From Betaproteobacteria bacterium (GTDB lineage: Bacteria > Pseudomonadota > Gammaproteobacteria > Burkholderiales > SG8-39), in NCBI GenBank assembly GCA_029883975.1, contig JAOUIL010000003.1, positions 36,174 through 100,173 of the forward strand: 64,000 bases of DNA. Direction: 5' to 3'. The position numbers were made by a program, and so were the translations under genes. Below the pieces are notes generated by a model. It saw nothing but the letters and a program-made list of their open reading frames with translations, did not search any database and had not been told where the DNA came from. Below, piece after piece: positions 27,235 to 35,599 of this stretch (its first letter is position 1; every line of letters starts with the position of its first letter).

Positions 27235-27552
27235 ATGACTTTGACCAAGGCCGAACTGGCCGACCTTCTATTCGAGAAGGTCGGACTGAACAAGCGCGAG
27301 GCCAAGGACATGGTCGAAGCCTTCTTCGAGGAGATTCGCGGCGCCTTGGAGCGGGGGGAGAGCGTCAAGCTTTCCGGGTTCGGCAACTTCCAGCTTCGCG
27401 ACAAGCCGCAGCGTCCGGGCCGCAATCCCAAGACCGGCGAGGAGATCCCCATCAGCGCCCGCCGCGTGGTCACCTTTCACGCCAGCCAGAAGCTGAAGGC
27501 GATGGTGGAGAAGGCGCGCCATGGAAAGCCGCAGCCCCAGCAAGAAAGCTGA
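27235..27552 (+). CDS. ihfA: integration host factor alpha subunit
   Basis: 105 residues from ATG 27235; AGGGAG 5–6 nt upstream supports it over the adjacent GTG 27232. HU/IHF fold with [42 protein letters not shown] (DNA-intercalating proline loop) and [12 protein letters not shown]. Bends DNA with IhfB. It sits after pheT, its normal place. merR overlaps its end. Confidence 0.96.
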   Translation: MTLTKAELADLLFEKVGLNKREAKDMVEAFFEEIRGALERGESVKLSGFGNFQLRDKPQRPGRNPKTGEEIPISARRVVTFHASQKLKAMVEKARHGKPQPQQES

Positions 27553-27904
27553 CCTTCCGCCGATACCGGCGAAGCGCTACTTCACCATCGGTGAGGTGAG
27601 CGAGCTGTGCGGCGTGAAGCCCCACGTGCTGCGCTACTGGGAACAGGAGTTCACGCAGCTCAAGCCGGTCAAGCGGCGCGGCAACCGGCGCTACTATCAG
27701 CACCACGAGGTGCTGCTCATCCGCCGCATCCGCGAGCTGCTGTACGAGGAAGGATTCACGATCAGCGGCGCGCGCAATCGCCTGGACAATGCGGCCCTGG
27801 GCGGCGAGGAGCGCGCCGCGCCGGCGCCGCGGCCTCCGGGTGGGGCGGATCTCGGCGCGATCCGGCGCGAGCTGCGTGCGCTGCTCGACGCCCTGCGCCC
27901 CTGA
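27521..27904 (+). CDS. MerR family regulator linked to ihfA
   Basis: 127 residues, start inside the ihfA 3' end. MerR helix-turn-helix: [26 protein letters not shown], wing region [24 protein letters not shown]. The C-terminal part is short and Pro/Ala-rich with no effector-binding cysteines, so metal sensing is unlikely. This gene commonly follows ihfA in proteobacteria; its targets are not known. Confidence 0.9.
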   Translation: MESRSPSKKADLPPIPAKRYFTIGEVSELCGVKPHVLRYWEQEFTQLKPVKRRGNRRYYQHHEVLLIRRIRELLYEEGFTISGARNRLDNAALGGEERAAPAPRPPGGADLGAIRRELRALLDALRP

Positions 27905-27919
27905 TAGACTCTTGCACTT

Positions 27920-27996
27920 CGGGGCGTAGCGCAGCCTGGTAGCGTACCTGCATGGGGTGCAGGTGGTCGCGAGTTCGAATCTCGCCGCCCCGACCA
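27920..27996 (+). tRNA. tRNA-Pro (GGG)
   Basis: 77 nt. Acceptor CGGGGCG/CGCCCCG, anticodon arm CCTGC-ATGGGGT-GCAGG with anticodon GGG, T-loop TTCGAAT, encoded CCA. It begins 15 bp after the merR stop, so it may be co-transcribed. Confidence 0.97.
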
Positions 27997-28022
27997 ATCT
28001 CCTGGACAGATCACCGACCCTC

Positions 28023-28076
28023 GGGGAATTCCCCTAGGGACATCGCAGATTTACCGCGCCGCGGGCTCCCCCTAGG
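28023..28076. promoter_or_regulatory. paired CCCCTAGG boxes before the chemoreceptor gene
   Basis: CCCCTAGG occurs at 28031–28038 and again at 28069–28076, 38 bp apart. The first lies in GGGGAATTCCCCTAGGG, which includes a perfect 12-bp palindrome (28023–28034). The second box ends 30 bp before the ATG. The repetition and spacing suggest binding sites for a regulator; which one is unknown. Confidence 0.45.
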
Positions 28077-28106
28077 CTTCGGCCCGTCGTCCAAGCCCGA
28101 AGCCGC

Positions 28107-29276
28107 ATGAACCGCCTTTCCATACGCACCCAGCTGGTCGCGCTGTGGGCGATCTGCTTCGTGCCGATCGCAGCGCTGGGCATGCTGGTGGTGACCGGCA
28201 CCGGCCGGGGCGCGGCTGCGTGGATCGTGTCCGCGTTCGCCGCACTGACGCTCTCCGGCGCTTTGTACTGGCTTTCGCGGCGATTGCGGGAGGACTTCGC
28301 GCGCATGGCCTGCGCCATGCACGGTCTGGCGCAGGGCAGCCTGACGGCACGCATGGAACCGCGGGCCTGCGCCGAAACGCTTGCCATCGGGCAGGAGTTC
28401 AACGGCGCGCTGCAGCGCGTCCATGCGCTTCTCGACCAGGTGCAGGCAGCCGCGCGTCAGTTGCTGTTGGCTTCCGGGGAGATCTCGCAGGGTCACGCGG
28501 ACCTTTCCACGCGCACCGAGAAGCAGGCCTCGTCGCTCGAGGAGGCGGCCTCGGCGATGGAGCAGATGACGGCCACGGTGTCGCAGAACGCGGAGAACGC
28601 AAAGCGTGCGAACCAGCATGCCGCGGCAGCCGCGGAGGTGGCCAAGCGGGGCGGACAGGCGGTGGCGGGCGTCGTGGGCACCATGATGAGCATCTCCGAG
28701 TCTTCCGGCAGGATCTCCGACATCATCAGCGTGATCGACGCCCTCGCGTTCCAGACCAACATCCTCGCCCTGAACGCTGCGGTCGAGGCGGCGCGCGCCG
28801 GCGAACAGGGACGGGGGTTCGCGGTGGTGGCCGCCGAGGTCAGAAGCCTTGCCCAGCGCTCGGCAGCGGCCGCCAAGGAGATTCGCCAGCTGATTCTCGA
28901 CTCGGTTGGGCGCGTCGATGCCGGCTCCCGGCAGGTGGAGGAAGCGGGCGAAACCATGGCCGAGATCGTGAGCGCGGTGCAGCGCGTACACGATCTGATC
29001 GCGGAAATATCCTCTGCCTCGCAGGAGCAATCGCAGAGCCTGTCCCAGGTGAGCGAGATCGTGCAGGAGCTCGAAAAGGTGACGCAGCAGAACGCGGCTC
29101 TGGTCGAGCAGGCCTCGGGGTTGTCCGCATCCATGGATGAGCAGTCGTCGGCGCTGGCGATTGCCGTGGGCAAGTTCGGGCTGCTCGAGCGGCAGCCCGC
29201 GTCCGGACGGGCCGTGCGGCGGCCTGTGGCGGCGCTTTCCTGGGCCGAGCGCTCGGATACCGTGAAGGAGGTCTGA
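28107..29276 (+). CDS. short methyl-accepting chemotaxis protein
   Basis: 389 residues. Two membrane helices (about 10–27 and 38–56) are separated by only a few residues, so there is no periplasmic ligand domain. A short HAMP-like linker leads into a full cytoplasmic signalling domain: the hairpin tip [23 protein letters not shown] is intact. C-terminus lacks an NWETF-type CheR pentapeptide. It likely senses a cytoplasmic or membrane signal and feeds CheA/CheW, which are encoded elsewhere. Confidence 0.92.
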   Translation: MNRLSIRTQLVALWAICFVPIAALGMLVVTGTGRGAAAWIVSAFAALTLSGALYWLSRRLREDFARMACAMHGLAQGSLTARMEPRACAETLAIGQEFNGALQRVHALLDQVQAAARQLLLASGEISQGHADLSTRTEKQASSLEEAASAMEQMTATVSQNAENAKRANQHAAAAAEVAKRGGQAVAGVVGTMMSISESSGRISDIISVIDALAFQTNILALNAAVEAARAGEQGRGFAVVAAEVRSLAQRSAAAAKEIRQLILDSVGRVDAGSRQVEEAGETMAEIVSAVQRVHDLIAEISSASQEQSQSLSQVSEIVQELEKVTQQNAALVEQASGLSASMDEQSSALAIAVGKFGLLERQPASGRAVRRPVAALSWAERSDTVKEV

Positions 29277-29294
29277 TCCCGAGCCCGCGGCCGG

Positions 29295-29306
29295 GCCCCC
29301 GGGGGC
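29295..29306. terminator. GC-rich palindrome between convergent genes
   Basis: GCCCCCGGGGGC with outer pairing of GAGCC (29281–29285) and GGCTC. It lies between the chemoreceptor stop and the leftward small ORF stop. There is no clear T-run, so termination is plausible but not certain. Confidence 0.35.
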
Positions 29307-29311
29307 TTGGC

Positions 29312-29506
29312 TCAGGGGCCGTTGCCGGCGCGCCCCAGCCAGGAAGTCACGAGCTCGATGAGGCCGACCAGGGGCGCATGTCGAGGCGGCTTCGCGCACG
29401 GGGCGCTCTCGACGTACCCGGGGCGGCTGATGGCATTGATTTCGCGGAGTCCTCCCGGCAGCGCCTCCGCACCGATGTCTTCGAGCGACTGGTCCGTCTT
29501 ACGCAT
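29312..29506 (-). CDS. small hypothetical protein
   Basis: 64 residues; its ATG overlaps the upstream gene by 8 bp (ATGCGTAA). N-terminal half is polar (MRKTDQSLEDIGAEALPGGL), the middle proline-rich, and the C-terminus has an amphipathic segment PLVGLIELVTSWLGRA. Family unknown. Reality is supported only by the coupled start and ordinary codon use. Confidence 0.4.
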   Translation of the reverse strand: MRKTDQSLEDIGAEALPGGLREINAISRPGYVESAPCAKPPRHAPLVGLIELVTSWLGRAGNGP

Positions 29507-29903
29507 GGCGGGGCACTCCTGGGCCCGCCGACCGCGCCGGCGCCGGCTCGGGCGGGATGTCCTCGATCCTGCGGCAGGCGAGCGTGAGGCACAGATCCAA
29601 TTCGAGCAGGTCCGGCTCCACGGCCAGCCCGGCGCTGGTCAGCGCGGCGCACTGCCCGTGCACAGCCTCGCGCATCTTGCACAGGTCGGCGCTGCCGAGC
29701 GGCGGCGACGGATGCTGCTGCAAGTCGAACGGCGCCCAGCCTGCGTCGATGCGCTGGATGCGCGCGATGCGCTCCGCCGGCCACGAATCGAGATAGCGCC
29801 GCACTGCCTCGACGACGTCGGATCTCACGCTTGCCTGTGTGAGCAGGCCGGTGAAGCGCTGCAGTGCGACTTGCGAGTCGACCTCGGTGCGGGCGGCAGT
29901 CAT
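29499..29903 (-). CDS. hypothetical protein
   Basis: 134 residues from ATG 29903 with AGGGGGA about 8 nt upstream. Soluble, with a predicted helical core (VALQRFTGLLTQASVRSDVVEAVRRYLDSWPAERIARI) and a second helix CKMREAVHGQCAALTSAGL. It has a short disordered Pro/Ala tail. I do not recognise the family; it is coupled to the 64-residue ORF. Confidence 0.5.
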   Translation of the reverse strand: MTAARTEVDSQVALQRFTGLLTQASVRSDVVEAVRRYLDSWPAERIARIQRIDAGWAPFDLQQHPSPPLGSADLCKMREAVHGQCAALTSAGLAVEPDLLELDLCLTLACRRIEDIPPEPAPARSAGPGVPRHA

Positions 29904-29985
29904 GGCGGTCCCCCTGTGAGCTGCACCTCGATTCAACTCCACATTCGTGGCCGACCGTTGTAAACGTATGCAAGGCATTTTCGTC

Positions 29986-30013
29986 TTCGCGGCGCGGCAG
30001 CTCGCGCCGCGAA
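29986..30013. repeat. 11-bp perfect inverted repeat in the divergent gap
   Basis: TTCGCGGCGCG and CGCGCCGCGAA around a GCAGCT loop, between the leftward hypothetical pair and the rightward SDR. A GATAAAGT –10-like box follows at about 30017. It may be an operator or a small terminator; there is no T-run. Confidence 0.45.
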
Positions 30014-30074
30014 TTCTGATAAAGTCTCGCGCACCGCAAGCGGTATGGATGTACTGAGGGCGAGCGTCGACGAC

Positions 30075-30980
30075 ATGGTCAAAGACAAAGTGGTAGTGAT
30101 CACCGGCGCCGGCGGCGGCATCGGCAGGGACTTCGCGCTCGCGTTCGCCGCCCATGGCGCGCGGGTCGTGGTCAATGACCTGGGGACTACGGTCACGGGC
30201 GAAGGTGCAAGCGCGCATCCCGCGCAGAACGTCGTCGACGAGATCCGCGCCAAGGGCGGCGAGGCTGTTGCCAGTACCGAGAGCGTGGCGGACTGGGAGG
30301 CGGCGAACCGCATCGTGAAGACGGCGATCGACGCGTTCGGCCATCTCGACTGCGTGGTGAACAACGCCGGCATCCTGCGCGACCGGTTCTTCTTCAACAT
30401 GTCGGTGGAGGAGTGGCGCGCGGTCATCGACGTGCACCTGAACGGCGCGTTCTACGTCTCGCGCGCCGCGGCGCCGTACTTCAAGAGCCAGAATTCCGGC
30501 AGCTACGTGCACATGACCTCGACCTCGGGTCTGATTGGCAACCTCGGGCAGGCGAACTACTCCGCAGCCAAGCTGGGCATCGTCGGGCTGTCCAAGTCGA
30601 TCGCGCTGGACATGGCGCGCCACGGCGTGCGCTCGAACTGCATCGCGCCGTTCGCCTGGAGCCGCATGATCGGCTCGATTCCCACGGACACTCCAGAGCA
30701 AAGGGCGCGCGTGGAACGCATGAAGGTCATGGAGACCGCCAAGATCGCGCCGCTGGCGGTGTACCTCGCGAGCCCGGCGGCGGAGGGTGTCAGCGGGCAG
30801 ATCTTCGCCGTGCGCGCCAACGAGCTGTTCCTCATGTCGCAGAGCCGGCCGGTGCGCTCGGTGCACCGTGCGGGCGGCTGGACGCCGGAGGGCATCGCCG
30901 CGCACGGCATGCCGGCGCTGCGGCAGGGCTTCTTCCCCCTCGATCGCACGCAGGACGTCTTCACGTGGGACCCGCTGTAG
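30075..30980 (+). CDS. SDR family oxidoreductase
   Basis: 301 residues from ATG 30075; ATG 30045 is an upstream alternative. Rossmann motif VVITGAGGGIGRDFALAFAA, then VVNDLGTTVTGEGASAHPAQ, VVNNAGIL, and the catalytic YSAAK with SxTS upstream. The pattern resembles 3-hydroxyacyl-CoA dehydrogenase domains of the MFE-2 type. It overlaps an acyl-CoA dehydrogenase gene, so both probably act in beta-oxidation of one acyl-CoA. The C-terminal 60 residues extend past the usual SDR core. Confidence 0.87.
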   Translation: MVKDKVVVITGAGGGIGRDFALAFAAHGARVVVNDLGTTVTGEGASAHPAQNVVDEIRAKGGEAVASTESVADWEAANRIVKTAIDAFGHLDCVVNNAGILRDRFFFNMSVEEWRAVIDVHLNGAFYVSRAAAPYFKSQNSGSYVHMTSTSGLIGNLGQANYSAAKLGIVGLSKSIALDMARHGVRSNCIAPFAWSRMIGSIPTDTPEQRARVERMKVMETAKIAPLAVYLASPAAEGVSGQIFAVRANELFLMSQSRPVRSVHRAGGWTPEGIAAHGMPALRQGFFPLDRTQDVFTWDPL

Positions 30981-32131
30981 CCGGCGCGGGGCACGAGGAG
31001 CTGCGCGCGGGCGTGCGGGCCCTGTGCGCGCAGTTCGACTCCGCCTACTGGCAGAAGGTGGACGAGGCGCGCGCCTACCCGGAGGCCTTCGTCGACGCGC
31101 TGACCGGGGCCGGCTGGATGGCGGCCCTGATTCCCGAGCAGTACGGCGGCTCCGGACTGTCGCTGACCGAGGCGACGGTGATCATGGAGGAAATCTCGCG
31201 CTCGGGCGGCAACCCCGGCTGCTGCCACGGCCAGATGTACAACATGAACACGCTGCTGCGCAATGGCTCGGAAGCGCAGAAGAAGAAGTACCTGCCGAAG
31301 ATCGCCTCGGGCGAGCTGCGCATGCAGGCGATGGGCGTCACCGAGCCCACGGCGGGCACCGATACCACCAAGATCAAGACCGTGGCGGTGAGGAAGGGCG
31401 ATCGCTACGTGGTGAACGGCCAGAAGGTGTGGACCTCGCGCCTGCAGCACTCGGACCTGATGATCCTGCTGGCGCGCACCACGCCGCTCGGCGAGGTGGC
31501 AAAGAAATCCGACGGCATGTCGGTGTTCCTCGTGGAGAAGAAGGAAGCGCTCGGCAAGGGCCTGACCATGCGGCCGATCCGCAACATGGTGAACCACGAA
31601 ACGAACGAGGTGTTCTTCGACAATCTCGAGATCCCCGCGGAGAACCTGATCGGCGCGGAGGGCAAGGGTTTCCGCTACATCCTCGATGGCCTGAACGCCG
31701 AGCGCATCCTGATTGCCGCCGAGTGCATCGGCGACGGCTACTGGTTCGTCGAGCGCGCGACGAAGTACGCGAAGGAGCGCGTGGTGTTCGACCGGCCGAT
31801 CGGCCAGAACCAGGGCATCCAGTTCCCGATCGCCGAAGCGTACATGGAGGTGGAGGCCGCGAACCTGATGCGCTACAAGGCCGCCGCCTTGTACGACGCG
31901 AGGCAGCACTGCGGGGCGGAGGCCAACATGGCCAAGCACCTCGGCGCCAAGGCGTCCTGGGAGGCGGCCAACGTCTGCCTGCAGACGCATGGCGGCTTCG
32001 GCTTTGCCGCCGAGTACGACGTGGAGCGCAAGTTCCGCGAGACGCGCCTGTACCTGGTGGCGCCGATCTCCACCAACCTGATCCTCTCCTACGTCGCCGA
32101 GCACGTGCTGGGGCTGCCGCGCTCGTTCTAG
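30965..32131 (+). CDS. acyl-CoA dehydrogenase
   Basis: 388 residues from GTG 30965, overlapping the SDR end; GTG 31013 would clip the first helix. Family signatures: AMGVTEPTAGTDTTKIKTVA, VVNGQKVWTSRLQHSD, NEVFFDNLEIPAENLIGAEGKGFRYILDGLNAER and C-terminal THGGFGFAAEYDVERKFRETR, where the Glu-containing motif EYDVERKFR occupies the usual C-terminal site. FAD-dependent alpha,beta-dehydrogenation of an acyl-CoA; chain specificity unknown. Confidence 0.9.
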   Translation: MGPAVAGAGHEELRAGVRALCAQFDSAYWQKVDEARAYPEAFVDALTGAGWMAALIPEQYGGSGLSLTEATVIMEEISRSGGNPGCCHGQMYNMNTLLRNGSEAQKKKYLPKIASGELRMQAMGVTEPTAGTDTTKIKTVAVRKGDRYVVNGQKVWTSRLQHSDLMILLARTTPLGEVAKKSDGMSVFLVEKKEALGKGLTMRPIRNMVNHETNEVFFDNLEIPAENLIGAEGKGFRYILDGLNAERILIAAECIGDGYWFVERATKYAKERVVFDRPIGQNQGIQFPIAEAYMEVEAANLMRYKAAALYDARQHCGAEANMAKHLGAKASWEAANVCLQTHGGFGFAAEYDVERKFRETRLYLVAPISTNLILSYVAEHVLGLPRSF

Positions 32132-32151
32132 GGCGCGGACGCACCGTCGGC

Positions 32152-32157
32152 TAGAAT
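32152..32157 (+). promoter_or_regulatory. probable surE –10 box
   Basis: TAGAAT, 10 bp before the surE ATG, predicts a leader of only 4–5 nt. No Shine–Dalgarno is present, consistent with leaderless-type translation of surE. Confidence 0.45.
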
Positions 32158-32167
32158 CGCCCCGGCG

Positions 32168-32911
32168 ATGCGCATCCTGGTGTCCAACGACGACGGCTAC
32201 TTCTCACCCGGCATTGCGCTGCTGGCCGAGCGGCTCGCATCGCTCGGCGACGTCACGGTGGTCGCGCCCGAGCGCGACCGCTCCGGGGCGTCCAATTCGC
32301 TCACGCTCGATCGCCCGCTGTCGGTGCGCCGTGCGGCCAACGGCTTCTTCTTCGTCAACGGCACGCCGACCGACTGCGTGCACCTCGCCGTCACGGGCTT
32401 GCTCGATTTCCAGCCCGACGTCGTGGTTTCCGGCGTGAACCTGGGCGCCAACATGGGCGACGACACCATCTACTCGGGCACGGTGGCGGCCGCGACCGAG
32501 GGCTTCCTGCTGGGCATTCCTTCGCTCGCCGTTTCGCTCGCCAGCAAGGAAGGCCGTCATGTCGAGAGCGCGGTGGACGTGGCGCAGGCGCTGGTCGAGC
32601 GCTTGCGGCGCGCGCCGCTCGGCCAGCCCGTGCTGCTCAACGTCAACGTGCCGGACGTGCCCGCCGCCGAGCGCGGGCCGATGGAAATCACGCGACTCGG
32701 CCGGCGCCACAAGGCCGAGCCGGTGGTGAAGATGCGCACGCCGCGCGGCGAGCAGGCGTTCTGGATCGGGCCCGCGGGCGGTGCCGCCGACGCCGGCCCC
32801 GGGACCGACTTCCATGCCGTGGCGAGCGGCCGCGTGTCGGTCACGCCGCTGCAGATCGATCTCACGTTCCATGCGCAGTGCGCGCCGGTGCGCGAGTGGC
32901 TGGACCGCTGA
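32168..32911 (+). CDS. surE: 5'/3'-nucleotidase SurE
   Basis: 247 residues. Metal site [16 protein letters not shown] with the Asp pair, [17 protein letters not shown], and [21 protein letters not shown]. SurE dephosphorylates nucleoside monophosphates and is a stationary-phase survival protein. It overlaps pcm by 16 bp. Confidence 0.96.
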   Translation: MRILVSNDDGYFSPGIALLAERLASLGDVTVVAPERDRSGASNSLTLDRPLSVRRAANGFFFVNGTPTDCVHLAVTGLLDFQPDVVVSGVNLGANMGDDTIYSGTVAAATEGFLLGIPSLAVSLASKEGRHVESAVDVAQALVERLRRAPLGQPVLLNVNVPDVPAAERGPMEITRLGRRHKAEPVVKMRTPRGEQAFWIGPAGGAADAGPGTDFHAVASGRVSVTPLQIDLTFHAQCAPVREWLDR

Positions 32912-33603
32912 ACGCACGCGGCGCGCGCGCCGCACGCGATCTCGCCGGCATCGGCATGACGTCGCAGCGCACGCGCCTGCGCATGGTGGAGCGTCTGCGC
33001 CGCAAGGGAATCCGCGACGAGCGCGTGCTCGCCGCCATGGCCGCCGTGCCGCGGCACCTGTTCGTGGACGAGGCGCTCGCCAGCCGCGCGTACGAGGACA
33101 CGGCCTTGCCCATCGGCTTCAGCCAGACGATTTCCCAGCCGTACGTGGTGGCGCGCATGCTCGAGTCGTTGCTCGGCGACACTTCGGTGCCGCGCAAGGT
33201 GCTGGAAGTGGGCACGGGCTGCGGCTATCAGGCGGCGGTGCTCGCGCAGCTGGGGGGCGAGGTGTACTCGATCGAGAGAATCCGCGCGCTGCTGGAGCGC
33301 GCGCGGGTGAATCTTCGCGCGCTGCGGCTGTCGAATTTGCGGTTGACGCACGCGGACGGCAGCGCCGGGCTGCAGGTGGCCGCGCCCTTCGATGCCATCG
33401 TCGTGGCGGCGGCAGCGTCGTGCGTGCCCGAGGCCCTCTTACGGCAGCTGGCGCCCGGTGGCAGAATGGTGCTGCCGCTGAAGACGGGATCGGCGCCGCG
33501 CGCTGCGCAGCGTCTCGCGTTATACGAGCGCGGGGTCCGCGGCATCACCGAGTCTGTGCTCGACGAAGTGCTGTTTGTGCCCCTCGAGACGGGAAAGCTA
33601 TGA
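32896..33603 (+). CDS. pcm: protein-L-isoaspartate O-methyltransferase
   Basis: 235 residues from GTG 32896; ATG 32956 would give the E. coli-like length. [19 protein letters not shown] and SAM motif [18 protein letters not shown] are clear. It repairs isoaspartyl residues in aged proteins. Coupled at both ends, to surE and to nlpD (ATGA). Confidence 0.94.
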   Translation: MAGPLNARGARAARDLAGIGMTSQRTRLRMVERLRRKGIRDERVLAAMAAVPRHLFVDEALASRAYEDTALPIGFSQTISQPYVVARMLESLLGDTSVPRKVLEVGTGCGYQAAVLAQLGGEVYSIERIRALLERARVNLRALRLSNLRLTHADGSAGLQVAAPFDAIVVAAAASCVPEALLRQLAPGGRMVLPLKTGSAPRAAQRLALYERGVRGITESVLDEVLFVPLETGKL

Positions 33604-34589
33604 TCAACCGACAGACGCAAGGCCGGGCGCTGATCTGCATCGCGGCGCTGCTCGTCCTGGCGGGGTGCGGGTCCGCGCCGGTGCAGGCGCCCGTCACCGA
33701 CGGCCGCCCGCCGGTCGCGCCCAAGCCCGAGCCCGTGGCGCCCGCGGCGCCGGTCGCGGCGGCGCAGCCGGGCGTCCCGCCGGGCCATTACCTGGTCAAG
33801 CGCGGCGACACGCTGTACAGCATCGCGCTGGAGAACGGCGCAGACTACCGCGACGTGGCGCGCTGGAACAACCTGGACGACCCGACCAAGATCGCGGTCG
33901 GACAGGTACTGCGCGTGGCGGCGCCCGAGGGTGCGCCGGGCGTCCAGGTCGGCGCGGCGCCGGGAACCTCGCGGGTCCAGGCCCGGCCGCTGGAGGGCAG
34001 CGTGGCGGCGCGGCCGCTGCAGGCTGATGGCGCGACGAAGGTCTCTCCCAAGGCCCTGCGCCTGCCGTACAGCGAGGAAAATCTGGCGATGCTTGCGCGT
34101 GGCGAGGCAGCTCCCGTACCTTCGGCCACGCCCGCAGCGGCTGCCGCCGCACCGGCTGCGGCAACAGTCAAGCCCGAGCCGCCGAAGACTGCCGCGGTGG
34201 CGCGTGACCCCACGGGCATCGATTTCATCTGGCCGGCCAAAGGCGGTCTGCTGGCGAGGTTCGCGGAGCCCAACAGCAAGGGCGTGGACATCGCCGGCAA
34301 GGCGGGCGATCCGGTGGTGGCGGCAGCGTCGGGCCAGGTGCTGTACACGGGCACCGGCATCCGCGGCTTCGGCAAGCTGATCGTCATCCGCCACGAGAAC
34401 GGCTTCAGCAGCGTCTATGCGCACAACCGCGAAATCCTCGTGAAGGAGGGCCAGTCGGTGACGCGCGGCCAGCGCATCGCCGAGCTGGGCGACACTGACG
34501 CCGACCGGCCGAAGCTGCATTTCGAGATCCGCAAGTCCGGCAAGCCGGTAGATCCGATGCAGTACCTGCCCGGGGAGCGCCCGACCTAA
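33600..34589 (+). CDS. nlpD: NlpD-type lipoprotein, amidase activator
   Basis: 329 residues. Lipoprotein signal with lipobox VLAGC, Pro/Ala linker, LysM ([19 protein letters not shown]…, about residues 61–104), second Ala/Pro linker and an M23 domain. In the M23 domain the first zinc ligand region reads NSKGVDIAG, lacking the His of active LytM enzymes, as expected for amidase activators. It switches on AmiC-type amidases during septum splitting. rpoS normally follows; here mltB converges instead. Confidence 0.92.
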   Translation: MINRQTQGRALICIAALLVLAGCGSAPVQAPVTDGRPPVAPKPEPVAPAAPVAAAQPGVPPGHYLVKRGDTLYSIALENGADYRDVARWNNLDDPTKIAVGQVLRVAAPEGAPGVQVGAAPGTSRVQARPLEGSVAARPLQADGATKVSPKALRLPYSEENLAMLARGEAAPVPSATPAAAAAAPAAATVKPEPPKTAAVARDPTGIDFIWPAKGGLLARFAEPNSKGVDIAGKAGDPVVAAASGQVLYTGTGIRGFGKLIVIRHENGFSSVYAHNREILVKEGQSVTRGQRIAELGDTDADRPKLHFEIRKSGKPVDPMQYLPGERPT

Positions 34590-35599
34590 GGGCGCGGCTT
34601 GCGCCGCGCCGCGCGCAGCGCGTCGGCCAGCTCCGTGACCGACATCGCGTAGAATAGGCTGCGGTTATAGCGCGTCAGCACGTAGAAGTTCTGCAGACCC
34701 AGCCGGTAGTCGGCGGCCCGCTCCGGCGTCTGCAGGCGCAGCAGGACCGCGCGCGTGTCGGCAGGCAGCGCTCCGTTGTTCGCCTGCACGCCCGCCTCGC
34801 TCAGCTCGAGCAGCGTGTGTCGCGGCATGGGATCGAGCGAGACGAACTGCGCGTGGTCCTCGCCGTTCACGCGCACGCGCAACTGCACCGGCGCGCCGGG
34901 CTGCCAGCCATGGCGGCGCAGGAAGTTGGCCACGCTGCCGATCGCGTCTGCTGGGTTGGCGCGCAGGTCGGTGGCGCCGTCCCCGTCGAAGTCCACCGCG
35001 TAGCGCAGGTAGCTGCCCGGCATGAACTGCGGGATGCCGATCGCCCCGGCATACGAGCCGCGCACGTCGAAGACGTCGACATTCAGGTCGCGGGCGAACA
35101 GCAGGTAGTTCTCCAGCTCGCCGCGGAAGAAGGGCGCGCGCGGCGGGTAGTCGAAGGCAAGCGTGGCGAGCGCGTCGATCACGCGCCAGCGCCCGGTGTT
35201 GCGCCCGTAGAAGGTCTCGATGCCGATGATCGCGACGATGATCTCCTCGGGCACCCCGTACGTGGCCCGGGCACGCGCGAGCGTGGGCGCGTGCGCCTTC
35301 CAGAAATCGAGCCCGGCGCGCACGTGGCGCTCGTTGACGAACAGCGCGCGATAGGTCTCCCACGAGTCCGCTTGCCGCGGCTGCGCGCGCATGGCCTCCA
35401 GCACGCCTTCCTCGCGCCGTGCCTGCGCGAAGACCCGCCGCAGCTCGTCCGCGTCGAACGCGTGGCGCTCGACCAGGTCCGCCATGAAGCGCTCCACCTC
35501 TGGCCGCACGGCAAAAGTCGGCGATGCCGGGTCGCTCGCCCGGGCCGGCGCGGCGAGCATCAGCAGCAGCAGGACGGCGACGCGGTGGACGGGGCTCAT
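34586..35599 (-). CDS. mltB: lytic murein transglycosylase B
   Basis: 337 residues with an N-terminal signal (VAVLLLLMLAAPARA). MltB fold: catalytic Glu in IVAIIGIETFYGRNTG, then GSYAGAIGIPQFMPGSYL and DFDGDGATDLRANPADAIGSVANFL. No lipobox cysteine is seen, so a soluble periplasmic form. It is the last gene of the leftward proS-led operon (overlap with tgpA) and converges on nlpD by 4 bp. Confidence 0.94.
   Translation of the reverse strand: MSPVHRVAVLLLLMLAAPARASDPASPTFAVRPEVERFMADLVERHAFDADELRRVFAQARREEGVLEAMRAQPRQADSWETYRALFVNERHVRAGLDFWKAHAPTLARARATYGVPEEIIVAIIGIETFYGRNTGRWRVIDALATLAFDYPPRAPFFRGELENYLLFARDLNVDVFDVRGSYAGAIGIPQFMPGSYLRYAVDFDGDGATDLRANPADAIGSVANFLRRHGWQPGAPVQLRVRVNGEDHAQFVSLDPMPRHTLLELSEAGVQANNGALPADTRAVLLRLQTPERAADYRLGLQNFYVLTRYNRSLFYAMSVTELADALRAARRKPRP

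Noticed and set aside
26880-27235. Lower-GC end of pheT as a sign of transfer or a frameshift
   Set aside because: The PheT C-terminal domain continues without a break and ihfA follows in its normal place; local codon drift is enough.
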